A stretch of 64,000 nt of DNA, from positions 1 to 64,000 of the forward strand of contig NZ_DRFV01000006.1 in the NCBI RefSeq assembly GCF_011050365.1, written 5' to 3'. This DNA comes from Pseudohongiella sp. GTDB lineage: Bacteria > Pseudomonadota > Gammaproteobacteria > Pseudomonadales > Pseudohongiellaceae. Shown here piece after piece: positions 48,935 to 58,101 of this stretch. The notes under the pieces are model-generated. The model did not search any database. It worked only from the letters and a program-made list of their open reading frames with translations, and was not told where the DNA came from. The translations under genes and the position numbers were made by a program. Every line of letters begins with the position of its first letter. Position 1 is the first letter of the stretch.

Positions 48935-51900
48935 TCAACCACCAATCTCGACCTCCAGCGTCATCACAACCTGGCCATCGTCGTTGACGTCGGTTTCGAT
49001 CATTTCCGTTACCTCAACCTGGGCTTGCAGCGCCTCGCGTGACTCGGTGATCACTGCCAGCACCTGCTGCGCCCGCTGTCTTGCCAGTGCGTCCAGCTCT
49101 TCTGCGGGCACTGCCTGTTGTTCCAGCAGGCGCGTGCGCAGCGAGGCCGCATAAGCGAGCTCATCCAGGCTGGCATCCTCGTTGTCCGTCGCAGTGATCA
49201 TGTGCATCAAGCGTAATGTTCCCAGCGATACCGGCCCCTCATTGTCGGCGGCAGGCTCGCCTGTGTCCGGCGCATCTGCCGCCGATTCCTCGGTGGCCAT
49301 GCCTTCATCGACCAGCATCTGCTCGAGCGCTGCCACACGCCTGCCGGTCGCCGTCAGGTCGCCCGCTCCGGACGTCTGTAAAGCACTCATGCGCGTTTCG
49401 ATCTGCTGGTCCAGCAAGCGTTGCGCCAGTGCTTTTTCATCGGCCTGCGTTGAAAGCACCGGCGGTACCTGCAACTTCAGCTGGGGGCGTTGCGTCAGAG
49501 CGTCAGCCAGTTTGATCAGCTTCTGTTGCTCGGCAGGGGACACGTCGCTGCGGCCGGCTGCGAAGCCGATGACCGCCAGGTCCTCATCCTCGGAACCAAC
49601 CAGGCCCGCCAGGAAGCGGAATGGCGAGGACACGATACTGGTGATAGCGCTGGTCAGGGCTCGCCGGATAACCTGCCCGAAACCGAACTGGGGGTTGTTG
49701 ATATCACCGGACACGGGCACTCCCAGGTTAATGACACCATTGCTGTTCTGCAATAACGCCACGGCAAGGTCCAGCGGCAGATCAGCGGCGCCGGGGTGGG
49801 GTACCCGTTCACCAAGTACCAGGTCGCGCATGATGACCTCATTGTCTCCGGCAATCCGCCCATCCTCAATGTTGTAATCCAGGTCAACGTCCAGGGAGCC
49901 GTCATCGATCCTGCGGCCAGCGAAATCGATGACGTAGGGAGACATCGTCGGCATGTCGATATTGCGGAACGCCAGGTTCACCTGCGTGTTTTCGGTATAG
50001 GCAAACGGTCGCAATTCACCACTGATGTTCACCTCACCGAACTCACCCACCTGGCCTTCCAGGTCGATAGCTGCCGGTTGCTCTGAGCGTGTCGACAGCG
50101 CAGAAATGTCACCCCCAAGGCTACTCATGGACACCGCGAACGGCAGCGGCAGGGACCGGTCGGCAAAGTCGACACGCGCCGAATCAATGACCATACGATC
50201 CAGCAGCAGTGCCATCAACTGCGTGGCTGTGCCGGTACTGTCATCACCGGTGTTTGTGCCCGACTCCTGCTCTTGCTCGCTGCCCGTTTCGCTGTCATTC
50301 TCGCCCGAAGAGATCAGTACACTGCCGATGTTGGTAGTGCCATCCTCCCGAATCTCCACCCTGGCATAGGGCGAAACGATGCGGATTTCGTCCACATTCA
50401 GGCTGGGCTCATCACGTTGCTCCAGCACGATGCCATTAACCTGCAGACTGTCGAGACTGAACAGCCTTTCGCTCTCGATCCGGTCGGTCAGTGCCAGGTC
50501 ACTGAGCAGCATATTGCCTCGATAGCGTTGACTGTTGGCGGTCACGGCGATGGTGCCATCCATCCCCACGCGCCCCTGATCAAGGGAGACCCGGGCGAAC
50601 GGGTCTATGTAAGGCTGCAACACAGCCAGCTCAAGGTCCTGCAGCCCGATCTCACCATCGAACTGCAACTGCGGCAGGGCCACCAGTGTGCCGGTCAGCG
50701 ATAGTGCGCCGCCGCTGGCGACAGTCACGCTGGAATCCAGTTGCATCTGCGCATCTGGCATACTGCTGATATCCACCAGCGTGGCGTTCAGGCCCAGTTC
50801 GGCGGTAACGTTCTGTTCCGGCACCCGGTCGTTGAACGCCAGCAACCAGTCCTCCAGCGCAAGTTCTGCCACGCTGATCTGCCAGGGATCGGTTGCATCG
50901 TCGGCATCGCTGGCCTCAGTTTCCGTCGGGCTCTCTTGGCTCTCTTGGCTCTCCTGAGCGGTTTGACTGGCCTGACCGGTTTGACTGGCCGCGCTCGCCT
51001 GCGGCGCTGGCATGGCCTGCATCAGGGCCACGAAGTTGATGGTGCCATCCGGTGCCCGAACCGCCTGAAACTCGGACCCGCGCAGGCGCACGACGTCCAG
51101 GCTGACAGTATTGGCGGGCCAGTGCAGTTCGCCGTTTTCCAGGCTGATTTCGGGCAGACTGACCAGGCGCTCACCACTGTCACCGTCCGACAGCAGGGTA
51201 TCCAGCATACTGAACTGGATGTCAGTGATGTCTGCTGACAGCGACCCGTCCGCATCGGTTCCGACACGATAATCCAGCGCTGCGTCGATCTCGCCACCGC
51301 TCATGTCGAATGGCAGCTGGCTGCGGAAATACTCAAAGGCCAGGCCAGGATAAGCCCCCTGAAGCGTGACGCGACCTTCGGAGTGCAGTGGATAAAGCGA
51401 TGAGGTGCCCGTCCAGTTGAGTACCGCGCCATTACCCATGGTCACCGTCAGGCCCTGACCTGCGGTGTCGTCCGGCAGGGTGCTCAGGTTCTGAACATCA
51501 AGCTCGAGTGCATCCACCCGGGCTTCAAAGCGCTCTTCGGGGACGTTATCCACCAGTGATAAAGAGGCTGACGCCACCACCAGATCGGCAATAACCAGGC
51601 GTACCGGCTCTCCTTCCTGCGGCGGCTCAGGGGCTTCCTCCTGCGGAGCTGCCGTCGCCATCCAGCGCTCGGCGACTGCGCCGACATTGGTGCCACCATC
51701 GCTGTAGCGCTCCAGCGCCACATTCAGGCCGATGATGTGGAACTCATCGAAGCTCCAGGCCCGGCGAATTGCACTGATAAGCTCGAAGTTGACAAATACA
51801 CGCTCGAGCGCGAGCAGCGGCGCCGCCTCGCTGTCGATGACATCCAGTCCTTCCAGGGTGAAGGTCAGTGTGTAGGGATTGATGTCAATATTGTCGACTG

Positions 51901-52060
51901 TGGTCGTCAGGTCTGCGCGCACGGTAGACATGCTCACCAGCTGCCGCTCGATCAGCCAGGGTGCCAGGACAAACCCGGCCAGCGTGTATAACAGCAAGGT
52001 CAGCAGTAGCCAGAGCCACGGACGCCTGGGGCTGAGCTTGTGCCGCGTGCGTTCCAACAT
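48935..52060 (-). CDS. Large DUF748/AsmA-like envelope protein
   Basis: A 1041-residue protein with an N-terminal membrane anchor (WLWLLLTLLLYTLAGFVLAPWL) and a long periplasmic beta-rich body. Repeated units such as LNVDEIRIVSPYARVEIREDGTTNIG and the region AFRNIDMPTMSPYVIDFAGRRIDDGSLDVDLDYNI, with DNEVIMRDLVLGERV and LPLDLAVALLQNSNGVINLGVPVSGDINNPQF, are typical of DUF748, a relative of AsmA bridging proteins for lipid transfer. A Q/S/E-rich low-complexity linker (near 50.95 kb) and another acidic one near 50.25 kb lie between domains. The C-terminal part has an OmpA-like helix (FAAGRSDVSPAEQQKLIKLADAL). Confidence 0.9.
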   Translation of the reverse strand: MLERTRHKLSPRRPWLWLLLTLLLYTLAGFVLAPWLIERQLVSMSTVRADLTTTVDNIDINPYTLTFTLEGLDVIDSEAAPLLALERVFVNFELISAIRRAWSFDEFHIIGLNVALERYSDGGTNVGAVAERWMATAAPQEEAPEPPQEGEPVRLVIADLVVASASLSLVDNVPEERFEARVDALELDVQNLSTLPDDTAGQGLTVTMGNGAVLNWTGTSSLYPLHSEGRVTLQGAYPGLAFEYFRSQLPFDMSGGEIDAALDYRVGTDADGSLSADITDIQFSMLDTLLSDGDSGERLVSLPEISLENGELHWPANTVSLDVVRLRGSEFQAVRAPDGTINFVALMQAMPAPQASAASQTGQASQTAQESQESQESPTETEASDADDATDPWQISVAELALEDWLLAFNDRVPEQNVTAELGLNATLVDISSMPDAQMQLDSSVTVASGGALSLTGTLVALPQLQFDGEIGLQDLELAVLQPYIDPFARVSLDQGRVGMDGTIAVTANSQRYRGNMLLSDLALTDRIESERLFSLDSLQVNGIVLEQRDEPSLNVDEIRIVSPYARVEIREDGTTNIGSVLISSGENDSETGSEQEQESGTNTGDDSTGTATQLMALLLDRMVIDSARVDFADRSLPLPFAVSMSSLGGDISALSTRSEQPAAIDLEGQVGEFGEVNISGELRPFAYTENTQVNLAFRNIDMPTMSPYVIDFAGRRIDDGSLDVDLDYNIEDGRIAGDNEVIMRDLVLGERVPHPGAADLPLDLAVALLQNSNGVINLGVPVSGDINNPQFGFGQVIRRALTSAITSIVSSPFRFLAGLVGSEDEDLAVIGFAAGRSDVSPAEQQKLIKLADALTQRPQLKLQVPPVLSTQADEKALAQRLLDQQIETRMSALQTSGAGDLTATGRRVAALEQMLVDEGMATEESAADAPDTGEPAADNEGPVSLGTLRLMHMITATDNEDASLDELAYAASLRTRLLEQQAVPAEELDALARQRAQQVLAVITESREALQAQVEVTEMIETDVNDDGQVVMTLEVEIGG

Positions 52061-52343
52061 GGTCTTGTCTCCTTGGTGGTCCGGGGCGTCTGAGTAGCCT
52101 GGATGGCCCCGTCTGGCCGTGAGCCATTGTGAATTAGAATATGGTTTACCCGATTCTCATGCAAACAGCAGGTAATGACAATGCATACAGTGTGATGTTA
52201 GACACAGAGCGTGCCGCCAGCAAAGAGGCTTGCTGAGCCAGTCAGAGTGCTATCTACTGGAGCATGATTGTCAATGTGGCCGCGGGGTCAGCGCCAGAGC
52301 GCGGGCTCAGGCGTTTCTCTTACCTTTCTGATTGGAGTTTCCT

Positions 52344-53033
52344 ATGAGGCATGCCGAAAAACACAGGACTGAACGTATTGGCTGGCTCCGTGCCGCAGTT
52401 CTTGGCGCAAATGACGGAATTGTATCCACCGCCAGTCTGGTGCTGGGGGTAGCGGCCGCAGGAGCGGACTCCAGGGCTGTGCTGGTTGCAGGTGTTGCCG
52501 GTCTTGTTGCCGGCGCTATGTCGATGGCAGCAGGAGAGTACGTGTCGGTCAGCTCCCAATCCGATACGGAGCGAGCGGACCTTGCCAGAGAGCGTGCGGA
52601 GTTGGCTGACGCTCCTGAACAGGAGCAAGCGGAGTTGGCGCAGATATACGTCAGGCGGGGTTTGGATCATGAACTGGCAAGCACAGTCGCAACTCAACTC
52701 ATGAAGCACGACGCACTTGGGGCGCATGCTCGTGATGAACTGGGCATCTCGGACGTATCGACGGCTCGCCCGGCTCAGGCTGCGTTTGCGTCTGCAGGTA
52801 CATTCTCGATTGGCGCGGCTCTGCCTTTACTTGTAGTCGTGTTGTTGCCGGCTCCCGTGCTTATGTGGGCTGTTCCGGGCAGCTCTCTTTTGTTCCTTGC
52901 GTTACTGGGCTCATTGGCAGCGAGAGCAGGCGGCGCCCCTGTAATGGTGGCTGCCTCCCGGGTCACTTTTTGGGGCGCACTGGCAATGGCCCTGACCGCC
53001 GGGGTCGGCGCACTGTTCGGGGTTGCCTTGTGA
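52344..53033 (+). CDS. VIT/CCC1-family iron or manganese transporter
   Basis: A 229-residue inner-membrane protein: N-terminal HRTERIGWLRAAVLGANDGIVSTASLVLGVAAAG, then VAGLVAGAMSMAAGEYVSVSSQSDTE, a metal-binding cytoplasmic loop rich in Glu (ERADLARERAELADAPEQEQAELAQIY), and three more C-terminal helices. This order is that of Vit1/Ccc1 proteins that move Fe2+ or Mn2+ out of the cytoplasm. ATG 52344 is chosen since GGAG lies 6 bases before it. Confidence 0.93.
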   Translation: MRHAEKHRTERIGWLRAAVLGANDGIVSTASLVLGVAAAGADSRAVLVAGVAGLVAGAMSMAAGEYVSVSSQSDTERADLARERAELADAPEQEQAELAQIYVRRGLDHELASTVATQLMKHDALGAHARDELGISDVSTARPAQAAFASAGTFSIGAALPLLVVVLLPAPVLMWAVPGSSLLFLALLGSLAARAGGAPVMVAASRVTFWGALAMALTAGVGALFGVAL

Positions 53034-53103
53034 GCACCTGTGATCTGGCACCCCGCGATACTGTCTGGTGCGTGACTGTCGCCAGCCGGACGCTTGCAGC
53101 AGG

Positions 53104-54915
53104 CTAAGAGGACTTCACTTCACGGCTAAGTGAAATCACCGGAATTGCCAGGCTGACCAGGAAGCCGGCCAGGATAATCCACAAACTGGTACGGAACATC
53201 GAGGTGATGGCGTTGGAGAAAGCCAGTTTGACGCCCGTCTCTACATCGCTAACCGTCTGCTCAACGCGCGCTGCGAAAAGTGCACGCAATAGATCAATAC
53301 GCTGCTCGATGGCGGAGGCAGGCAGGGCATCAGCCGCTGAGTGGGGCAGTTGTGACTTTATATCGTCGGGCACCAGAGGGCTCTGTTGCAGCTGTGCGAT
53401 AGCGGCCTCGTCGCCCTGATAGGCGTGCTCGATAGTGACAATCATCTCGTCGAAGGAATCCTGCACCCGCGTCTGCAATGCGCCGGGGTTCATGACACTG
53501 TTCTGAGCCTGACTCATATCGAAACCCTGACCGGAAGCCGACGTCATCATGGGCAGTTGCCTGGGCAACTCCGCCGTCAGATTCAGGGTCAGCAATGTGC
53601 CGAAAATGGCCACGCCCACGGTATTGCCAATCTGGCGAAAGAACTGCGTGGAACTTGTTGCCACGCCTATCTGTGAAGGCGGGAATGCGCTTTGCACAAC
53701 CAGACTTACCAGGCTTTGAGACGGGCCCAGGCCGATGCCGACGACAAACATGCGCAGCGCCAGGTCGATCAGTGAGGTTTCCGGACCGATGCCACTGAGC
53801 AGGAAAACACCCACCAGCAGAATGAAGGCACCACCGACAAGATAGGACTTGTAGTGACCGCTGCGTGAGACCATGCGGCCGCTGAGAATACTGCCCGACA
53901 TCAGGCCGAGCATTAGCGGGAACATCGAGAAACCGCTGTTGGTGGCATTGACCCCCAGCACCACTTGCATGAACAGCGGCATAAACATAATGACGCCGAG
54001 AAACGCCATGCCGATCATGAATGAAGCGAGATTGGTGATGACAAACACGCGACTACGGAACAGATTCAGCGGCATGATGGCTTCTTTCGCACGTGATTCG
54101 ACAAACACAAAAAGCGCCAGTGAGATCAGGCTCAAGGCAAACATGCTCAGCAATACCGGAGAACCCCACGCATATTGATTGCCGCCCCAGGTGAGCGCCA
54201 GCAAGAACGGAATAAACACCACCAGCAAGAGAAAGGCGCCCATAAAGTCGATGGCGCCGCGGTTGCCATGATTCAGGCGCGGCGTCTTGAATATGATCAT
54301 GCACAGCGCGAGAATGCCAAGTGGCACGTTGGCATAGAACACCCAGCGCCAGCCGGCGATTTCATGGCCGAAGAGGGTGGCGGTGGCAAAGTCGGTGAGA
54401 AAGCCGCCAAGAGCAGGACCAACAATGCTGGCGATGCCGAAGATGGCGCCAAACAGCCCCATGAATTTTGCCCGCTGCAGTGGCGGATAAATATCCGCAA
54501 TGATGCCAATGGCACTGGTGAACAGGGCCGCACCGCCTATGCCTTTAATGGCACGGAAGACGATCAGTTGATGCATGCCGTCGCCAAGCAATGGCAATGT
54601 ACCAAATTCGCCGCTGATACCACACAACATTGAGCCGAACAGGAAGATGCTGATGCCAATTACCAGGATGCGCTTGCGTCCGTACAAATCGCCAAGTTTG
54701 CCGTAGATCGGCACCAGCACCGTGGCAGCGAGCATGTAGGATGTGGTCACCCACGCGTACAACTCCAGGCCATCAAGTTCGGAAACAATACGCGGCATCG
54801 CCGTTGACAGGATTGTCATGTCGAGCGCAGCCAGCAGAAATACAATCAACAACGCGATCAGTGTGGTGCGTTTTTCTTTCTCGGTTATCGTCGAGCTGGA
54901 GTCGGGTTCATTCAC
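53104..54915 (-). CDS. MFS multidrug transporter (14-helix, DHA2 type), second pump of the operon
   Basis: About 603 residues with 14 helices: LLAALDMTILSTAMPRIVSEL (motif D1), YGKLGDLYGRKRIL (motif A), and GGFLTDFATATLFGHEIAGWRWVFYANVPLGI (motif C region). A C-terminal loop of about 100 residues (MTSASGQGFDMSQAQNSVMNPGALQT) precedes the last helix. GTG 54915 is preferred: AAAGGTG is upstream and it leaves a 22-base gap to the preceding stop, while the longest frame would overlap it. It is probably a second drug pump with the EmrAB pair. Confidence 0.9.
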   Translation of the reverse strand: MNEPDSSSTITEKEKRTTLIALLIVFLLAALDMTILSTAMPRIVSELDGLELYAWVTTSYMLAATVLVPIYGKLGDLYGRKRILVIGISIFLFGSMLCGISGEFGTLPLLGDGMHQLIVFRAIKGIGGAALFTSAIGIIADIYPPLQRAKFMGLFGAIFGIASIVGPALGGFLTDFATATLFGHEIAGWRWVFYANVPLGILALCMIIFKTPRLNHGNRGAIDFMGAFLLLVVFIPFLLALTWGGNQYAWGSPVLLSMFALSLISLALFVFVESRAKEAIMPLNLFRSRVFVITNLASFMIGMAFLGVIMFMPLFMQVVLGVNATNSGFSMFPLMLGLMSGSILSGRMVSRSGHYKSYLVGGAFILLVGVFLLSGIGPETSLIDLALRMFVVGIGLGPSQSLVSLVVQSAFPPSQIGVATSSTQFFRQIGNTVGVAIFGTLLTLNLTAELPRQLPMMTSASGQGFDMSQAQNSVMNPGALQTRVQDSFDEMIVTIEHAYQGDEAAIAQLQQSPLVPDDIKSQLPHSAADALPASAIEQRIDLLRALFAARVEQTVSDVETGVKLAFSNAITSMFRTSLWIILAGFLVSLAIPVISLSREVKSS

Positions 54916-54937
54916 AGTAAAACACCTTTTGAAATAT

Positions 54938-56470
54938 CTATGCCGGGACAAGGGGTGGGACAGGAGCACGCTTTCGCAATAGCAGAACCAGTGGTGAGGC
55001 AGCCAGTACCACCCACATCATCAATTTAAAGTCATTCAGGTATGCGATGGTGGCAGCCTGGCGCGTGACTTCAGCATCGAGCATCTGCAACATGCCGCCT
55101 GCGTTATCGAGCACCGCGCGGGGTACCTGGTTAAAACCGATGCCGAGCCTGGCGCTGGTAATGTTTTCTGTCAGATAGGCATGGTTGGCAGCCATATTGC
55201 GGCTCAACACGGCCATCACCATGGATATCCCCACACTGCTACCCAGGTTGCGACTCAAACTGAAGACACTGGCTCCTTCTGCGCGGTATTGCGAAGGCAG
55301 GGTTGCGTACGCCACAGTACTCAGGGGCACAAAGATAAAACCCAGGCCGAAACCCTGCAGCATGCCGGTCCACACCAGCGTGTGTGGTGGCACATAGGTA
55401 CTGAAACCGGTCATGGCATAGAGCGAGGCGCCCGTGCAGCCAAGGCCGAACAGAATCAGCGCGCGTGCGTCGGCGTGGTTGCTGATTTTGCCCACTATCA
55501 TCATGGCTATCATGGTGCCAATGCCACGTGGCGCCATGATGATTCCCACATCCAGCACAGGATAACCCATCAGGTTCTGCATATAGGGTGGTAACAAGGC
55601 CATCGTGGCGAGCAGAATGATGCCGATAAAGAAAATGAACACGAGGCTGGTCATCAGATTGCGATCTTTGAAGATGGCAGGCGACAAAAAGGGGTGTTCG
55701 GCGCGCAGCGAATGCACGACATACATCCACAGTGCCGAACCGGCCAGGGCGCAATAAAGCAGAATCTCGCGCGAGTCAAACCAGCCGGCGTGTTCGCCGC
55801 GGTCCATCAATAACTGGGCGCTGCCGATGACAACCGTCAGCATCAGGAAGCCAAAGGTATCGAAGGGACGTTTTACGCGGTCGGAATCGGGCATGAAAAA
55901 CAGCATGCCCAGAAATGCGATAATGCCCAGTGGCAGATTGATGTAAAACACCCAGCGCCAGTTATAGGATTCGGTAAGCCAGCCGCCCAATGTGGGTCCA
56001 AGAATGGGACCGATCATCACGCCCATACCCCACATCGCCATGGCCTTGCCATGATTCTCACGCGGATTGATGTCCAGCATCGTGGCCTGAGCCAACGGCA
56101 CCAGCGCCGCGCCAAAGCAGCCCTGCAGGATACGGAAAAGCACCATTTGCTCGATGGACATAGCCATGCCACAGAGCACGGAGCTGAGTGTGAATCCGCC
56201 CACGGCCACCAGAAAGACGCGCCTGCGGCCAAAGCGGCCGGCAAGCCAGGCGGTGGGCAAAGTCATGATGGCGGAGGCGACGATGTAGGAGGTCAGCACC
56301 CAGGTGATCTGATCCTGGGTGGCCGTAAGGCTGCCCTGCATATGGGGCAGAGCCACGTTTGCGATCGTGGTGTCCAGCACCTGCATGATGGTAGCCAGCA
56401 TGATGGAAAGCGTAATCAGGCCACGAAAGGCTATTTCGGTAGGCTTTGCTTCCGCTGTTGTGCTGGACAT
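54938..56470 (-). CDS. emrB: EmrB/QacA-type MFS efflux pump
   Basis: A 510-residue MFS protein with 14 helices. Motifs: IMQVLDTTIANVALPHM, GRFGRRRVFLV, PILGPTLGGWLTESYNWRWVFYINLPLGI. Similar to EmrB, which works with the membrane-fusion protein EmrA and TolC to expel hydrophobic compounds. It lies between emrA and a second MFS gene, 18 bases after emrA, and is part of the marR-emrA-emrB operon. Confidence 0.93.
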   Translation of the reverse strand: MSSTTAEAKPTEIAFRGLITLSIMLATIMQVLDTTIANVALPHMQGSLTATQDQITWVLTSYIVASAIMTLPTAWLAGRFGRRRVFLVAVGGFTLSSVLCGMAMSIEQMVLFRILQGCFGAALVPLAQATMLDINPRENHGKAMAMWGMGVMIGPILGPTLGGWLTESYNWRWVFYINLPLGIIAFLGMLFFMPDSDRVKRPFDTFGFLMLTVVIGSAQLLMDRGEHAGWFDSREILLYCALAGSALWMYVVHSLRAEHPFLSPAIFKDRNLMTSLVFIFFIGIILLATMALLPPYMQNLMGYPVLDVGIIMAPRGIGTMIAMMIVGKISNHADARALILFGLGCTGASLYAMTGFSTYVPPHTLVWTGMLQGFGLGFIFVPLSTVAYATLPSQYRAEGASVFSLSRNLGSSVGISMVMAVLSRNMAANHAYLTENITSARLGIGFNQVPRAVLDNAGGMLQMLDAEVTRQAATIAYLNDFKLMMWVVLAASPLVLLLRKRAPVPPLVPA

Positions 56471-56488
56471 CGTGTCTTACTCCCGCGC

Positions 56489-57523
56489 TCAGTTCGCTGC
56501 AATCCAGGGCAGAGTGCGGCTGCGTCCGGTGTCTATGTCGACCACGGCGCTCATGCCTGCCGACAAGGGAAGGTCGTGGTTATAGTTGTCCAGGGTGATA
56601 TTGACGCGGATGCGCTGCACCACCTTGATCCAGTTGCCAGAGCTGTTTTGTGCGGGTAACAGGGAGAATTCGGAGCCGGTGGCAGGCATGACGCCGGCGA
56701 CGTGTGCCTGCCAGGTTTGTCCCGGAAAGGCATCTATGCGCACGCTCACTTCCTGGCCGGGGCGCACCCAGGTCAGGTCAGTTTCCTTGAAGTTCGCTTC
56801 CAGCCACATGTTGGCGTCGTCGACCAGGCTGACGAGAGCGGAACCGGCAATGACATATTCACCCGCGTGCACGGCGACATTGACGGCGATGCCATCAGCT
56901 GGCGCACGGATTTCCAGGTGCGTGATATCGAGTCTGGCTTTTTCCAGTTCAGCGAGCGCCTGCAGGTAACGTGGGTGCTGTTCTGCAGGCAGGTCTGGAT
57001 TGATCAGGCGGGCCCGGGAGGCTTGCAGCGCCTGTACGCGATTGTCCAGTGCATTGCGCGCGCTGCGCCAGGCGTATTCGGCCTGGTCGAATTGCGCAGT
57101 GGATATAGCGCTGGTTGCAACCAGGCGGCGTATACGTTCCATTTCCTTGCGACGAAATTCCAGATCCGTATTGGCATTGTCGATGGCGAGCATGGCGCTG
57201 AGGTATTCAGCCTTGTCGCTCTCGATACTGCCGTGCACATTGGCCAGATTCGCCTCAGCCTTGGCCAGGGCAATGCGGTAGGGCTGGTCGTCAAGGCGGA
57301 ACAGCAATTGGTCTTTGCTCACCCGGTCATTATCATGCGCCATTACCTCCACCACACGTCCGGTTATCTCACTGCTGACGGATACAATGTCGGTTTTGAT
57401 ATAGGCATTGTCGGTACTGACAAAACGGCCACCCTGCAGGTAGACCCACAGGGATACACCGGCGATGACGGCCGGCCCCAGAATCAACAACAGCAGATTA
57501 CGAATGGCTACATTGGCACTCAT
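56489..57523 (-). CDS. emrA: HlyD/EmrA-family membrane-fusion protein
   Basis: A 344-residue protein with one N-terminal membrane helix (LLLLILGPAVIAGVSLWVYL), a biotinyl-lipoyl-like half motif (TDIVSVSSEITGRVVEVMAHDNDRV), a coiled-coil hairpin, a second half motif (LEIRAPADGIAVNVAVHAGEYV) and a beta-barrel end. It forms the periplasmic link of the EmrB pump to a TolC-like channel, which is not encoded nearby. It follows marR by 35 bases. Confidence 0.93.
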   Translation of the reverse strand: MSANVAIRNLLLLILGPAVIAGVSLWVYLQGGRFVSTDNAYIKTDIVSVSSEITGRVVEVMAHDNDRVSKDQLLFRLDDQPYRIALAKAEANLANVHGSIESDKAEYLSAMLAIDNANTDLEFRRKEMERIRRLVATSAISTAQFDQAEYAWRSARNALDNRVQALQASRARLINPDLPAEQHPRYLQALAELEKARLDITHLEIRAPADGIAVNVAVHAGEYVIAGSALVSLVDDANMWLEANFKETDLTWVRPGQEVSVRIDAFPGQTWQAHVAGVMPATGSEFSLLPAQNSSGNWIKVVQRIRVNITLDNYNHDLPLSAGMSAVVDIDTGRSRTLPWIAAN

Positions 57524-57558
57524 GAAAATAGTCTCTTGGAATGTATTTGACGACTGAC

Positions 57559-58008
57559 TCAGGTGTCGCGAACGTTATTGGCGGCACTGAGGTTGTCGCG
57601 TATCTGCAGGAGGACCTGCATAAATTTCTCCTCGTCCTGCGGGCTGATGCCGGACATCGCCTGAGCGCGAACGCGTTGCCCCAGGGTCGTCAGCGTTGCC
57701 ATCATCGGCCCGGCCTTGGGGTTCAGATACACCCGTTTAGCACGGCGGTCATCGGGGTCGTCACGGCGCTCGATCCAGGCATCCACTTCCAGACGATCCA
57801 GATGGCGCGCCAGCGTAATCGGCGTAATGTCCATCATGCAGGCGAGCGTTTTCTGCTGCACCCCATTGTTGCGGTGAAGATGCGCCAGCACAGACCACTG
57901 CGCCCGGGTCAGTCCGGTTCCCGACGCCTGGCGATCAAAACTGACGCGCAACAGGCGGGCAACGTCATGTATGGCAAAACCCAGGCTTTTATCGAAGTTT
58001 TTATTCAT
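57559..58008 (-). CDS. MarR-family regulator of the efflux operon
   Basis: A 149-residue winged-helix protein: FAIHDVARLLRVSFDRQ, GLTRAQWSVLAHLHRNNGVQQKTLA, ITLARHLDRLEVDAWIERRDDPDDRRAKRVYL, the usual recognition helix and wing. MarR proteins repress adjacent efflux genes and release DNA when a toxic ligand binds. The operator is visible upstream (58023-58034), inside the promoter, so the operon is probably self-repressed. Confidence 0.93.
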   Translation of the reverse strand: MNKNFDKSLGFAIHDVARLLRVSFDRQASGTGLTRAQWSVLAHLHRNNGVQQKTLACMMDITPITLARHLDRLEVDAWIERRDDPDDRRAKRVYLNPKAGPMMATLTTLGQRVRAQAMSGISPQDEEKFMQVLLQIRDNLSAANNVRDT

Positions 58009-58018
58009 AGTGGAGCTT

Positions 58019-58047
58019 ATAATAAGCTAGCTTACTATAATGGTCAA
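58019..58047 (-). promoter_or_regulatory. Promoter with MarR operator for the emr operon
   Basis: On the - strand TTGACC (58047-58042), a 17-base spacer and TATTAT (58024-58019) form a strong sigma70 promoter. The spacer holds a perfect 12-bp palindrome TAAGCTAGCTTA (58023-58034). Expected transcription start is a few bases before the ATG at 58008, so the message is almost leaderless. Confidence 0.75.
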
Positions 58048-58101
58048 GTCTGACCTGTCGGGCAAGGATACTCAATGCCACGCGTGGCAAGGATATTTGA
58101 G

